64,000 nucleotides of DNA from Mucilaginibacter mallensis (GTDB taxonomy: Bacteria; Bacteroidota; Bacteroidia; Sphingobacteriales; Sphingobacteriaceae). The notes beneath the pieces are model-generated. The model was not told where the DNA came from and made no database searches. It saw only the letters and a program-made list of their open reading frames with translations. Below, piece after piece: positions 1 through 9,956 of the stretch. The position numbers and the translations under genes are program-made. Every line of letters starts with the position of its first letter. Position 1 is the first letter of the stretch. The stretch is taken from positions 4,402,001 to 4,466,000 of the forward strand of contig NZ_LT629740.1 in assembly GCF_900105165.1 (NCBI RefSeq). Reading direction: 5' to 3'.

Positions 1-579
1 CTTGCATACAAAAAAGCCCCCATTGATCCAAGCTCCATCTCCTTTAGGTTTCTCCATAAAAGAGTGTACTGTAGAATCATCAAGTATATTTAAAGCACCA
101 AACCTACCTGATGGCTGAACCGAAGTAACAGTACATAGTTTATCGTGTTTTTTATGAAAATCTACAAGCTCTTTGATATTAAGATTGCCAACACCATCAC
201 CATAGGTTAACATAAAATCTTCATTATTTACATATGGTTGTATTCTTTTAATTCTACCGCCGGTCATTGAGTCTTTACCGGTATCAACCAAAGTTATTGT
301 CCATGGTTCAGCTTGTGAATCATGTACTTTAATGGAATTATCTTTTAAATCAATGGTAACATCGGATTTATGTAAAAAATAATTGGCAAAATACTCCTTT
401 ATTAAATACCCTTTATATCCCAGGCAAACTACAAAATCATTGAAGCCATGAGCGGAATATATTTTCATTATATGCCATAATATTGGCATGCCACCTATTT
501 CAACCATAGGCTTGGGCTTTAATACAGTTTCTTCAGATAACCTTGTACCTAATCCTCCAGCTAATAATACTACTTTCAT
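1..579 (-). CDS. rfbF: Glucose-1-phosphate cytidylyltransferase, 3' end outside window
   Basis: Makes CDP-glucose from CTP and glucose-1-phosphate, the first step toward CDP-3,6-dideoxyhexoses and related sugars of O-antigen or capsule. I translated the minus strand from the ATG at 577-579. The protein opens with KVVLLAGGLGTRL and then KPKPMVEIGG, the nucleotide-binding signature of sugar nucleotidyltransferases, followed by MTGGRIKR and YGDGV, typical of the RfbF subgroup. 193 codons lie inside the window; the family is about 257 residues, so the C-terminus is missing only because the window ends. It starts 12 nt after the reductase gene stops, so the two are probably one transcript. Known: family role. 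Inferred: the final sugar, since the later pathway genes are not visible. Confidence 0.9.
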   Translation of the reverse strand, partial: MKVVLLAGGLGTRLSEETVLKPKPMVEIGGMPILWHIMKIYSAHGFNDFVVCLGYKGYLIKEYFANYFLHKSDVTIDLKDNSIKVHDSQAEPWTITLVDTGKDSMTGGRIKRIQPYVNNEDFMLTYGDGVGNLNIKELVDFHKKHDKLCTVTSVQPSGRFGALNILDDSTVHSFMEKPKGDGAWINGGFFVCK

Positions 580-591
580 TTTTATAGATTT

Positions 592-1635
592 TTATACTTT
601 AAAGCTAATGTTATCAGATAATGGATAAGTACAGCATAGCAAATACTCATTTTCCAAAAGTTCTTCTGATAGATTTGGTGTACTAACCATTTTTACGTCA
701 CCTGTTTGCAGTGTTGCCTTACATATGGAGCAAGAACCTGTTTGACACGAATAAGAGAGTTCTATGCCTGCATCAAGTCCCGCTTCAAGAATACTTTTCC
801 CTTTTACAACCTCAACTACTTGTGGTAATTCATCTTTAATTATTTTAACCGAGCGGGTAATAACATTTTCAAAATCCTTACTGTCTCTTACAATTTCAAA
901 GTCCTCTGAAAAAATATTAGCTTCACTAATTCCTTGTTTATTTAAAGCTTCTTTTACTGATTCCTTTAAACCTAAAGGCCCGCATATATAGTGCAAAGAA
1001 TTACCGGATTTGTCTTTTTCTTTCAAAACTGAAAGAACTTTTGAAGGAGCTATTCTTCCTTCAACATGATTTGGATGAGCATTACTTATACTCGCTTTTG
1101 ACAAGAAATGCCAGACAGTAAAATTACTGTGTTTCTGGATAAGCAATTTAATCTGATCAACAAATAAGGTATTTTCAAAATCGCGGTTACCGTATACTAA
1201 AGTGACTTCGTTTTTACGGTTATTAAGCAAAAATTTACCAATTGACATAAGTGGTGTTATTCCACTACCCGCTCCCCAAAGAACTATAGGCGTACTGTCC
1301 TCAAGTTTATCCAAATCAACTACAAAATGCCCCATTGGCGGCATCACTTCAACTAAATCATCAACTTTTAAATTATCAATAATATGGTTGGATACAATAC
1401 CCGAAAGAACACGTTTTACTGTTACATTTAAAGTAGAATCAACTCCCGGAGCAGATGAAAAAGAGTATGGCCTTATATATCTTCGCCCGTTTATTCTAAA
1501 TATTAAAGTTAAATACTGTCCCGGCCGATAAATAACCTTTTTCAAGCCCGGCTGTTTAAAACATATGGTTATTGCATCTGTTGTTTCCTGCTTTATGTCT
1601 GCAACTTTAAGTGTATATGTAATTAAATTCGACAT
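592..1635 (-). CDS. Flavin/NAD(P)H oxidoreductase with C-terminal 2Fe-2S domain, likely CDP-glucoseen reductase (E3-like)
   Basis: A 347-residue electron-transfer protein. Domain order: FAD-binding barrel with RPYSFSS (55-61), NAD(P)-binding domain with GAGSGITP (121-128) and CGP (218-220), then a plant-type ferredoxin domain with Cys297, Cys302, Cys305 and Cys334 or 335. This order (ferredoxin last) is that of PaaE/PaaK-type reductases. Classical DdhD/AscD E3 reductases carry the ferredoxin domain first. Its place directly before rfbF, after polysaccharide export genes, suggests it supplies electrons to a CDP-4-keto-6-deoxyglucose 3-dehydratase encoded further left, outside the window. Reductase chemistry is certain from motifs; the substrate is inferred from neighbours. 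A role in another oxygenase system is possible. Confidence 0.8.
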   Translation of the reverse strand: MSNLITYTLKVADIKQETTDAITICFKQPGLKKVIYRPGQYLTLIFRINGRRYIRPYSFSSAPGVDSTLNVTVKRVLSGIVSNHIIDNLKVDDLVEVMPPMGHFVVDLDKLEDSTPIVLWGAGSGITPLMSIGKFLLNNRKNEVTLVYGNRDFENTLFVDQIKLLIQKHSNFTVWHFLSKASISNAHPNHVEGRIAPSKVLSVLKEKDKSGNSLHYICGPLGLKESVKEALNKQGISEANIFSEDFEIVRDSKDFENVITRSVKIIKDELPQVVEVVKGKSILEAGLDAGIELSYSCQTGSCSICKATLQTGDVKMVSTPNLSEELLENEYLLCCTYPLSDNISFKV

Positions 1636-1661
1636 AATACTTGCATTATAGATTCAACAAC

Positions 1662-4052
1662 TTATTTTTTAAACAATTGTGACAGAAAGTTTTTCTTTTT
1701 AGTTACCTCACCATAGCCACCGTAGCCGTAGCCATAACCGTATCCATAACCATATCCGTAACCATATCCGTAATAGCCCTTTTGTTGTGCTTTAATATCG
1801 TTTACAATTAAATAGGTCTTTCTCAATTTTTCTTCATATACCAGCTTGTTTAATATGTCTAGCTGTGCTTTGAAAGTATAGTTTTGGCGAACTACATAAA
1901 GTGAAAGATTTACGAATTTCTCTAATATTAATGCATCTGCTACCAGCCCTACAGGTGAACTGTCAATAATTATGAAATCGAATTTCTTTTTTAAGGTCTC
2001 AATTAAGATTTCCAGCTTCTCACTCAGTAATATTTCCGAAGGGTTTGGCGGAATAGTACCGGCGCTTATTAGAAAGCAATTTTCACTAAAAAACAGTGGT
2101 TTAATATAAGGTTCTATGTCATTGCTCTCAGATACAATGTAATTTGAAAATCCATTTACATTTTCGATACCTAAGTTTAAAGACAGTTTTGGTTTTCGAA
2201 GATCCAGCTCTAAAAAAACAACTTTTTTACCTGTTAATGCCAGGGTACTACCCAAATTTAGTGATACAAATGTTTTCCCCTCGCCGCTCATGCTCGATGT
2301 AAACATTATAACCTGTGGTTCATTCTGCTTTATTAAATACTGTAAATTGGTACGCAGTGCCCTAAATTGTTCAGAGATCAGGGTGCGTGAATTTTCTACA
2401 ACAACTAAACTGGTATTTTCAGCATTGTTCCCAATCTCGGCAACTATAGGTATCCTGGTATTTTTTTCAATATCTTGTTTTGAAATTATTTTAAGGTTTA
2501 AACTATCCCTAAAAAACAAGAAACCAAAAGGGAACAACATTCCGGCCACTACTCCCAAAGCATAAATTAAATTTTTCTTTGGTTTATATGCTTCTGCATC
2601 ACTTTTCGCATCATCAATAATCCTTGCGCTTGAAATAGTAGATGTTTTAGAAATCATTGTTTCTTCCCTTTTTTGCAAAAGGAATAAATATAATTCCTGC
2701 TTCAAGTTTTGTTGTCTTGAGTAGTCTAAGAATAAGCGCTCTTTTTCAGGTACTCCTTTAATTTGATTATTAAGCAAACTACTTCTGTCTTGAAGTCCAC
2801 TTTTAGCAATTTGCAATCCTTTTTTATAAGCTTCAAAGCTTTTAAAAAGGCTAACCTTTACTGTTTCAATCTGATCATCGAGGCTTTTAACAACAGGATT
2901 GTCCTCTTTATAAGATAGGTTTAATTTACTCCTATCCATAAGCAACTCATTATATTTGCCAATTGCATCCGCAAACACCGGATCCTGATCCGTAAGTGAA
3001 CTTGGTATAATTGTTTTATTTGCGGGATCTTTTATATATCTCTCAAGGTCATCTATTACTGAGAGTTGAATTTCCTGCGTATTTAATTGATTATAATAAT
3101 CACTAGCGCTGGTAACCAAAGCTTTCGATTGTTCATCAGCGTCCGCTATATTATTTTCGCGTTTAAATCCGGAAAAATTCTTTTCTACATCTGATAACTC
3201 TCTTTGAACAATTACCAGGCGCCTGTTGATAAATGCAACCGTACTATCTGCGGTTTCAACTTTATACTCGAGGTTAGCTTTTAAATAATTATCCATTAAT
3301 GATTCTAAAATAACTTCGCCCTTTTTTGAAACGGGATATTTTAAAATAATATCTATACTGGTACTTTGCTTATCTGACAATTCCACATCCAAATTCTTGG
3401 ATAATTCTTCCACTTTACTATCAACAGATTGCATTAAAAGCCTGAATTTACCTGAAGGGTTTTCGCCAAATGCCTTCTGCGAAAATTGCAAATCATATTC
3501 CTTCAATTTAATTGTACTGCCGTATCTTATAGTAGTATCAACATTAAAATCACTATTTTCTACATGGATCTGACCATTTTTTGATATTTCGATATCATAA
3601 ACAGTAGCAGTTACTGAATCTGTTTTAAAGTTCGCAGTAACATTAAAAGGAGCATCATAAAACAACTCGTCCTTTCTCAATCTTCCTTTCCTGTATAGGG
3701 TAATGTTCAGGTTCATTTGCCTTACAACTTTCTCCATTAAAGATCTGGAGTTTAATATATCAATCTCATTTTGAGCGTTACTTGGCAAATCAAATAAACT
3801 GGAAAAATCAGAAGATTGACTACTACTAAGCCCTCCACCAAGGCTTTTTTTATCATCTTCAATTAATAATTTACTATTTATTTTATACTCGGGAGTTGCA
3901 TATTTTATATATAGCACGGCGGCGAACAAGCAAATTATAATACTTATTATAAATAAATACCAACTGGAAATAACTTTACTTAATAGCTCTTTATAATCAA
4001 AGCCTTCTTCATCCGCAAAATTCAAATTACTGTTGTGGTCCTGGTTATTCAT
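1662..4052 (-). CDS. Polysaccharide co-polymerase / tyrosine autokinase (Wzc type)
   Basis: A 796-residue inner-membrane protein controlling capsule or exopolysaccharide chain length and export. It has an N-terminal Wzz domain with a membrane segment near residues 32-52, a long periplasmic coiled-coil stretch, a second membrane segment near 505-522, then a cytoplasmic BY-kinase domain. Walker A is SGEGKT (589-594), Walker A-prime ELDLRKP (615-621), and Walker B FIIIDSS with Asp697. The C-terminus holds a Gly-Tyr run (759-781) with 11 tyrosines, the expected autophosphorylation cluster but unusually regular. It starts 10 nt after the export lipoprotein gene stops, so both are in one operon. 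Function is well supported by the domain set; the exact polysaccharide is unknown. Confidence 0.93.
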   Translation of the reverse strand: MNNQDHNSNLNFADEEGFDYKELLSKVISSWYLFIISIIICLFAAVLYIKYATPEYKINSKLLIEDDKKSLGGGLSSSQSSDFSSLFDLPSNAQNEIDILNSRSLMEKVVRQMNLNITLYRKGRLRKDELFYDAPFNVTANFKTDSVTATVYDIEISKNGQIHVENSDFNVDTTIRYGSTIKLKEYDLQFSQKAFGENPSGKFRLLMQSVDSKVEELSKNLDVELSDKQSTSIDIILKYPVSKKGEVILESLMDNYLKANLEYKVETADSTVAFINRRLVIVQRELSDVEKNFSGFKRENNIADADEQSKALVTSASDYYNQLNTQEIQLSVIDDLERYIKDPANKTIIPSSLTDQDPVFADAIGKYNELLMDRSKLNLSYKEDNPVVKSLDDQIETVKVSLFKSFEAYKKGLQIAKSGLQDRSSLLNNQIKGVPEKERLFLDYSRQQNLKQELYLFLLQKREETMISKTSTISSARIIDDAKSDAEAYKPKKNLIYALGVVAGMLFPFGFLFFRDSLNLKIISKQDIEKNTRIPIVAEIGNNAENTSLVVVENSRTLISEQFRALRTNLQYLIKQNEPQVIMFTSSMSGEGKTFVSLNLGSTLALTGKKVVFLELDLRKPKLSLNLGIENVNGFSNYIVSESNDIEPYIKPLFFSENCFLISAGTIPPNPSEILLSEKLEILIETLKKKFDFIIIDSSPVGLVADALILEKFVNLSLYVVRQNYTFKAQLDILNKLVYEEKLRKTYLIVNDIKAQQKGYYGYGYGYGYGYGYGYGYGGYGEVTKKKNFLSQLFKK

Positions 4053-4062
4053 TAAATTCTGA

Positions 4063-4878
4063 CTATTTAAAATTGATTCTGCTTATTATTACAATTATAA
4101 CTGTTATGATTGAGCTTAAAATAGCGTAAGTTCTTGCTTGTGCTATATCATTAGCTGCAACTTTCCCCTTTGTTGGTTCCACATATATATAATCATTCTG
4201 ATGTAGATAATAGTAGGGTTGATCAATAAGGTTGCTTTTGGTTAAATTAATGCGATATGCCGTTTTTGACCCATCATTATTTTCTCTTAGCAAAAGTACA
4301 TTGTCCCGTTTCCCATAAATAGTAAGATCGCCAGCCATGGAAAGCGCATCTAAAAGTGTAACCTTTTCATTAGGCATAATATAAACGGATGGCCTCGCTA
4401 CTTCACCTGTAACAGTAATTTTAAAATTCGCATAACGAACTGTAACCGAAGGATCATTGTAAAACTTATCAGCTCTTTCTTTTATAGCTCCCCTTGCTTC
4501 AACTGTTGTAAGCCCTAACACATGTATTTTACCAAGCACTGGAATCTCAACATCCCCATCCTTACTTACCAAATAACCACTAATAATGGGTTGAGTGGTT
4601 ACAGGGCCACTATTATTTGACCCTAAAACAGATATATTTCCCAAATTTATTGGCTGCGTGGCGGCAGGATCTACTGTAGAAACTACAATTGATAAAATAT
4701 CATCAACCTGAATTTTGGGTTCAATATAAGCCGTAATAGGAATAGTTTTTAACACTCCTGAATCAGGGATATCTTCAAAGTATTTGATGTTTTTCCGACT
4801 CGCACATGAGAATATTGTTGTCGAAATGAACAAAATGAACAAAATGAAATAGGAATTTAAAGGGTACTTTTTTCTCAT
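4063..4878 (-). CDS. Polysaccharide export outer-membrane lipoprotein (Wza/BexD type)
   Basis: A 271-residue lipoprotein: N-terminal signal with lipobox TTIFSC and lipidated Cys25, then a polysaccharide export (Poly_export) domain with the pattern GDVEIPVLGKIHV, then one SLBB-type segment around VTGEVARPSVY. A hydrophobic helix ends the protein (TYAILSSIITVIIVIIS), which may span the outer membrane as in Wza. It is first in the operon: export channel, then autokinase, then sugar nucleotide genes. The 161 bp upstream are very AT-rich and should contain the promoter, though I see no convincing consensus box. Compared with E. coli Wza (about 380 residues) it is short and has fewer SLBB repeats, which is common in Bacteroidota. 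Confidence 0.9.
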   Translation of the reverse strand: MRKKYPLNSYFILFILFISTTIFSCASRKNIKYFEDIPDSGVLKTIPITAYIEPKIQVDDILSIVVSTVDPAATQPINLGNISVLGSNNSGPVTTQPIISGYLVSKDGDVEIPVLGKIHVLGLTTVEARGAIKERADKFYNDPSVTVRYANFKITVTGEVARPSVYIMPNEKVTLLDALSMAGDLTIYGKRDNVLLLRENNDGSKTAYRINLTKSNLIDQPYYYLHQNDYIYVEPTKGKVAANDIAQARTYAILSSIITVIIVIISRINFK

Positions 4879-5039
4879 ACGGGTAGATTTTATATCTATT
4901 CAGAAGCAGACATTAAAACGATGCAATATATGTACTTTTTAGTTAATTACAATTATAAAATTGTTAAGTTTTATATAAAAACACTCTTAATATAGGTTTT
5001 TTTTTAATCAATTGTGCTTTTTAATAAAATTATTAAAAT

Positions 5040-5354
5040 TTAAGCTTGCCCTACTGTGCCCCCAAAATTCATAGGAAAACCCGCCGGACCCTGCTGAATT
5101 TTGATACGGCCATTGGCATTTTCAAATTTTTCTAGGTTGTCTTCCAGCGCAGTAAGTAAGCGTTTGGCATGTTCAGGTGTTAAAATAATTCTTGATTTTA
5201 CCTTCGCCTTTGGCACTCCAGGCATAACACGAATAAAGTCGAGCACAAACTCTGAACTTGAATGGGTAATGATTGCCAGGTTAGAATAGATCCCCTCTGC
5301 TATCTCTTCAGAAAGCTCAATATTTAACTGATTTTCGTTTTGTTCTTCTTCCAT
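5040..5354 (-). CDS. DUF3467 family protein
   Basis: A 104-residue acidic protein matching the DUF3467 pattern: YSNLAIITHSSSEFVLDF, then RVMPG and RIILTPEHAKRLLTAL. The family is widespread in Bacteroidota and often sits beside rpoC, but no biochemical function is established. It is not transcribed as a simple extension of rpoC, because a strong terminator-like hairpin (5511-5543) lies between the two. No signal peptide or membrane segment is visible, so it should be cytoplasmic. Family assignment is confident; role unknown. Confidence 0.85.
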   Translation of the reverse strand: MEEEQNENQLNIELSEEIAEGIYSNLAIITHSSSEFVLDFIRVMPGVPKAKVKSRIILTPEHAKRLLTALEDNLEKFENANGRIKIQQGPAGFPMNFGGTVGQA

Positions 5355-5510
5355 GGTACTAAAATAACAAAGCCTGTCTGTTGTCGAAAGGCTTTTATAA
5401 AATATTTATTTACTATCTGTTTATATTACTAACTCTTGTTAAAAATAATGCTTTTTTTGAAATATTGATAGTTTTCGGGTGTTAATAACACGAGAAAATT
5501 ACTCATTAAA

Positions 5511-5543
5511 CAAAAAAACCCGCCAAATGTTGGCGGGTTTTTT
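5511..5543 (-). terminator. Bidirectional intrinsic terminator after rpoC
   Basis: Stem CCCGCCAA (5519-5526) pairs with TTGGCGGG (5530-5537) around a 3-nt loop, flanked by A-run and T-run on opposite sides, so it can end transcription on either strand. It lies 20 nt past the rpoC stop and closes the large ribosomal protein / RNA polymerase block. Confidence 0.9.
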
Positions 5544-5563
5544 AATTTATTTTACCGGATTAA

Positions 5564-8500
5564 TTATGCTTCTACTTCTTCAGTTTTTGAAGCCATCAAG
5601 CGGTCAAATTCCTCTTGCGAACCTACGCGGATATTTTCATATGCACGTAAGCCGGTTCCTGATGGAATAAGGTGACCAACAATAACGTTTTCCTTCAATC
5701 CAAGCATGTTGTCCTTCTTACCTGCAATTGCTGCTTCGTTCAGAACCTTGGTAGTTTCCTGGAACGATGCTGCCGAGATAAACGACTTGGTGCCTAATGA
5801 TGCCCTTGTTATACCTTGCAGTATAGGGCTTGATGTTGCAGCTATAGCGTCACGTACTTCAACCAATCTTAAATCTTTACGTTTCAAAATTGAGTTTTCG
5901 TCTCTTAGCTTTCTAACAGATACAATCTGTCCGGCTTTTAACGAAGCTGAATCACCTGGCTCAACAACAACTTTCTTATCGAATATATCGTCGTTTTCGA
6001 TCATGAAATCCCAGCTGTCAACAGCTTCTTTTTCAAGGAACGTAGTATCGCCGGCATCTTCGATTGATACCTTTTGCATCATCTGGTGCACGATAACCTC
6101 AAAGTGCTTGTCATTGATCTTCACACCTTGCAAACGGTAAACTTCCTGTATACCATTTACCAGGTATTCCTGTACTGCAGCCGGGCCTTTGATAGCCAGG
6201 ATATCAGCGGGTGATATTGAACCATCAGACAATGGCATACCTGCCTTCACAAAGTCATTATCCTGTACAAGGATGTGTTTAGATAATGGAACAAGGTATT
6301 TCTTTATCTGACCATCTTTTGATTCGATAGTCATCTCGCGGTTACCACGTTTAACACCACCTAAGGTTACCACACCATCAATTTCAGTTACTACTGCAGG
6401 GTTTGATGGGTTACGTGCTTCAAATAACTCGGTTACACGTGGTAAACCACCTGTGATGTCACGGGTTTTACCAGTTGAACGAGGGATCTTAGCAATAACC
6501 TGTCCTGTTTGTAGTTTTTCGCCTTCATCAACTGCAATGTGAGCGCCTACCGGGATGTTATAGCCTTTTATCACATTACCCTTACCATCGCTGATCTGGA
6601 TAACAGGATTCTTGGTTTTATCTCTTGTATCGATAATTACTTTTTCACGGTGACCTGTTTGCTCATCTGATTCTTCACGGAAAGTAATACCTTCCAATAC
6701 AGCTTCAAACTGGGTTACACCTGCAAATTCAGATATGATAACCGCATTGTACGGATCCCATGAACAGATACGGTCGCCTTTAGCGATCTTACTGCCATCC
6801 TTCACATATAAGTAAGCACCGTAAGGTATGTTGTTAGTTACAATAACTTTATTAGTGCCTTCTTCTACAATACGGAACTCGCCTGAACGACCCAATACTA
6901 CATCAACAACACCATCTTCAGTTTTGTAAGCAACAGTACGAACATTTTCAAATTCGATCACACCTTCAAACCTCGCGTTGATCTGTGATTCAGCCGCGAT
7001 GTTTGATGCGGTACCACCCACGTGGAATGTACGTAGTGTTAACTGTGTACCCGGCTCACCGATTGACTGTGCTGCAATTACACCAACAGCCTCGCCACGT
7101 TGCACGCGTTTACCGCTTGCAAGGTTACGGCCGTAGCACAATGCGCATACGCCACGTTTGCTTTCGCATGTTAATACTGAACGTATCTCGATACCTTCTA
7201 ACGGTGAGTTCTCAATGTTTTTAGAGATATCCTCATCAATATCCTGACCTGCTGAAACTAACAGTTCGTTGGTAATAGGGTCATATACTGAATGTAATGA
7301 GGTACGGCCTAATATACGCTCGTGTAATGGCTCAACAATATCCTCGTTATCTTTAAGGGCGGTTGTGTATATACCTCTTAAAGTACCGCAATCTTCTTCA
7401 CCTACGATCATATCCTGGGCAACGTCATGTAAACGACGGGTTAAGTAACCAGCATCAGCTGTTTTTAACGCCGTATCCGCCAAACCTTTACGTGCACCGT
7501 GAGTTGAGATAAAGTATTCCAATACTGACAAACCTTCTTTAAAGTTTGAAAGGATCGGGTTTTCAATGATCTCACCACCTGAACCTGATTTTTGCGGTTT
7601 CGCCATCAATCCCCTCATACCTGCAAGCTGACGGATCTGCTCTTTAGAACCACGCGCTCCAGAATCAAGCATCATGTATACTGAGTTGAAGCCCTGGTTA
7701 TCAGTTGACAGAATTTCCATCACATTCGCGGTTAAGCGGTTGTTGATACGTGTCCAGATATCGATGATCTGGTTGTAACGCTCATTGTTAGTGATGAAAC
7801 CCATGTTATAGTTACCCATAACATCTTCAACTTCCTTAGAAGCCTGAGCTATCAGCGTAACTTTTTCTGCGGGAATGTTAATATCCTTCAGGTTAAATGA
7901 TAAACCACCCTGGAATGCCATTTTGAAACCTAATTCCTTAATATCATCAAGGAACTGGGCCGCACGTGCCATACCTGTAGTTTTTACTACTTCACCAATG
8001 ATATCACGCAGTGATTTTTTGGTTAACAGTTCATTTATATAACCAACCTCAACCGGTACATGCTGATTAAACAACACACGGCCTACAGTGGTATCAATAA
8101 TTTTATTTACAATGCTGCCATCTCTTTCCTTAACAAAAGTTTTCACTTTTATAAAGGCGTGCAGGGCTAATTTCTTCTCGTTATAAGCAATGATCACTTC
8201 TTCAGGAGAGTAGAAAGTTAAGCCTGAACCTGCAACGATATGACCTTCTTCAGATTTACGGCCTTTGGTTATGTAGTACAAACCAAGTACCATGTCCTGC
8301 GAAGGTACAGTGATTGGCGTACCGTTAGCCGGGTTAAGGATGTTATGTGAAGCAAGCATCAAAATTTGGGCTTCCAAAATTGCCGCGTTACCCAGGGGTA
8401 CGTGAACGGCCATCTGGTCACCGTCAAAATCCGCGTTAAAGGCGGTACAGGTTAATGGGTGCAACTGGATAGCTTTACCTTCAACCAATTTTGGCTGGAA

Positions 8501-9850
8501 CGACTGGATACCTAACCTGTGCAGCGTAGGCGCACGGTTTAGTAATACAGGGTGTCCTTTTAATACATTCTCTAATATATCCCAAACTAATGGATCCTTA
8601 CGGTCAACAATCTTTTTGGCAGATTTTACTGTTTTAACCACACCACGCTCAATCATTTTGCGGATGATAAATGGTTTAAACAATTCGGCAGCCATATCTT
8701 TTGGTAAACCGCACTCGTGTAATTTAAGGTTTGGACCTACAACAATTACCGAACGTGCTGAATAATCCACACGTTTACCTAATAAGTTTTGACGGAAACG
8801 GCCTTGTTTACCTTTCAGGATGTCTGAAAGTGATTTCAATGCACGGTTACCTTCAGTTTTTACTGCGTTTACCTTACGTGAGTTATCGAACAACGAGTCA
8901 ACAGCTTCCTGTAACATACGTTTTTCGTTACGTAAAATAACCTCTGGTGCTTTAATCTCGATCAAACGTTTTAAACGGTTGTTACGGATAATTACACGAC
9001 GGTAAAGGTCATTTAAATCTGAAGTAGCAAAACGGCCACCTTCCAGTGGTACTAACGGGCGCAATTCAGGCGGGATAACCGGAACGATCTTAACGATCAT
9101 CCACTCAGGGTTATTCTCGATCCTGTCTTTTGAATCGCGGAAAGCTTCAACAACCTGTAAACGTTTTAAAGCTTCGTTTTTACGTTGTTGTGAGGTTTCA
9201 TTAGCAGCCTGGTGACGTAAGTTGTATGATAACTCGTCGAGGTTAAGGCGTTTTAATAATTCTTCCAGAGCCTCAGCACCCATTTTGGCAACAAATTTCT
9301 GGGGATCTTTGTCATCAAGGTATTGGTTTTCTTTTGGAAGGGTATCCAGAATATCAAGGTATTCTTCTTCTGTCAGGAAATCCATTTTGTTGATTCCGTC
9401 AGCTTCTTTAATACCTGCTTGTATAACTACATATCTTTCATAGTATATGATAAGATCGAGCCTTTTTGTTGGTAAGCCTAATAAATAACCAATTTTGTTT
9501 GGTAATGAACGGAAGTACCAGATGTGCGCAACAGGAACCACCAAATTGATGTGGCCCATACGCTCACGACGTACTTTCTTTTCAGTTACTTCAACACCGC
9601 AACGGTCGCAAACTATACCCTTGTAACGGATACGTTTGTATTTACCGCAATGGCACTCATAATCTTTAACCGGACCGAAGATACGTTCGCAGAACAAACC
9701 ATCACGCTCAGGCTTGTAGGTCCTGTAGTTGATAGTCTCCGGTTTTAAAACCTCACCGCTTGAACGCTCAAGAATTGACTCTGGTGAAGCCAAACTGATA
9801 GTAATGGTGGTGAAGTTACTTTTGATTTTATTATCCTTTTTGTAAGACAT
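5564..9850 (-). CDS. rpoC: DNA-directed RNA polymerase subunit beta-prime
   Basis: The 1428-residue catalytic subunit. The N-terminal zinc site is present (Cys66, Cys68, Cys81, Cys84 in ECHCGKYKRIRYKGIVCDRC). The catalytic NADFDGD loop, whose three Asp residues hold the active-site magnesium, lies near residues 471-477. A second zinc site (CESKRGVCALCYGRN) lies near residue 892. Trigger-loop/bridge-helix sequences around GARGSKEQIRQLAGMRGLM are intact. Length is typical for Bacteroidota. It follows rpoB by 99 bp, a spacer that contains an imperfect hairpin. No truncation or frameshift seen. Confidence 0.99.
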   Translation of the reverse strand: MSYKKDNKIKSNFTTITISLASPESILERSSGEVLKPETINYRTYKPERDGLFCERIFGPVKDYECHCGKYKRIRYKGIVCDRCGVEVTEKKVRRERMGHINLVVPVAHIWYFRSLPNKIGYLLGLPTKRLDLIIYYERYVVIQAGIKEADGINKMDFLTEEEYLDILDTLPKENQYLDDKDPQKFVAKMGAEALEELLKRLNLDELSYNLRHQAANETSQQRKNEALKRLQVVEAFRDSKDRIENNPEWMIVKIVPVIPPELRPLVPLEGGRFATSDLNDLYRRVIIRNNRLKRLIEIKAPEVILRNEKRMLQEAVDSLFDNSRKVNAVKTEGNRALKSLSDILKGKQGRFRQNLLGKRVDYSARSVIVVGPNLKLHECGLPKDMAAELFKPFIIRKMIERGVVKTVKSAKKIVDRKDPLVWDILENVLKGHPVLLNRAPTLHRLGIQSFQPKLVEGKAIQLHPLTCTAFNADFDGDQMAVHVPLGNAAILEAQILMLASHNILNPANGTPITVPSQDMVLGLYYITKGRKSEEGHIVAGSGLTFYSPEEVIIAYNEKKLALHAFIKVKTFVKERDGSIVNKIIDTTVGRVLFNQHVPVEVGYINELLTKKSLRDIIGEVVKTTGMARAAQFLDDIKELGFKMAFQGGLSFNLKDINIPAEKVTLIAQASKEVEDVMGNYNMGFITNNERYNQIIDIWTRINNRLTANVMEILSTDNQGFNSVYMMLDSGARGSKEQIRQLAGMRGLMAKPQKSGSGGEIIENPILSNFKEGLSVLEYFISTHGARKGLADTALKTADAGYLTRRLHDVAQDMIVGEEDCGTLRGIYTTALKDNEDIVEPLHERILGRTSLHSVYDPITNELLVSAGQDIDEDISKNIENSPLEGIEIRSVLTCESKRGVCALCYGRNLASGKRVQRGEAVGVIAAQSIGEPGTQLTLRTFHVGGTASNIAAESQINARFEGVIEFENVRTVAYKTEDGVVDVVLGRSGEFRIVEEGTNKVIVTNNIPYGAYLYVKDGSKIAKGDRICSWDPYNAVIISEFAGVTQFEAVLEGITFREESDEQTGHREKVIIDTRDKTKNPVIQISDGKGNVIKGYNIPVGAHIAVDEGEKLQTGQVIAKIPRSTGKTRDITGGLPRVTELFEARNPSNPAVVTEIDGVVTLGGVKRGNREMTIESKDGQIKKYLVPLSKHILVQDNDFVKAGMPLSDGSISPADILAIKGPAAVQEYLVNGIQEVYRLQGVKINDKHFEVIVHQMMQKVSIEDAGDTTFLEKEAVDSWDFMIENDDIFDKKVVVEPGDSASLKAGQIVSVRKLRDENSILKRKDLRLVEVRDAIAATSSPILQGITRASLGTKSFISAASFQETTKVLNEAAIAGKKDNMLGLKENVIVGHLIPSGTGLRAYENIRVGSQEEFDRLMASKTEEVEA

Positions 9851-9875
9851 AGTCTCCTTTTGTTTAATTATTGAA

Positions 9876-9956
9876 GGAATGAATTATTGATTTATTGATT
9901 GTTGAGGAACTGAGTTAATCACTAATTCAGTCCCTCAATAATTCAATAATTATTCT
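9876..9956 (-). repeat. rpoB-rpoC spacer with imperfect hairpin and ATTGA-type low-complexity repeat
   Basis: The spacer reads as repeated variants of ATTATTGA and AATTCAATAATTA. Segment TTGAGGAACTGA pairs imperfectly with TCAGTCCCTCAA across a short AT loop. It lacks a T-run, so it is more likely an mRNA processing or stability element, or an invaded short-repeat mosaic, than a terminator. Confidence 0.5.
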
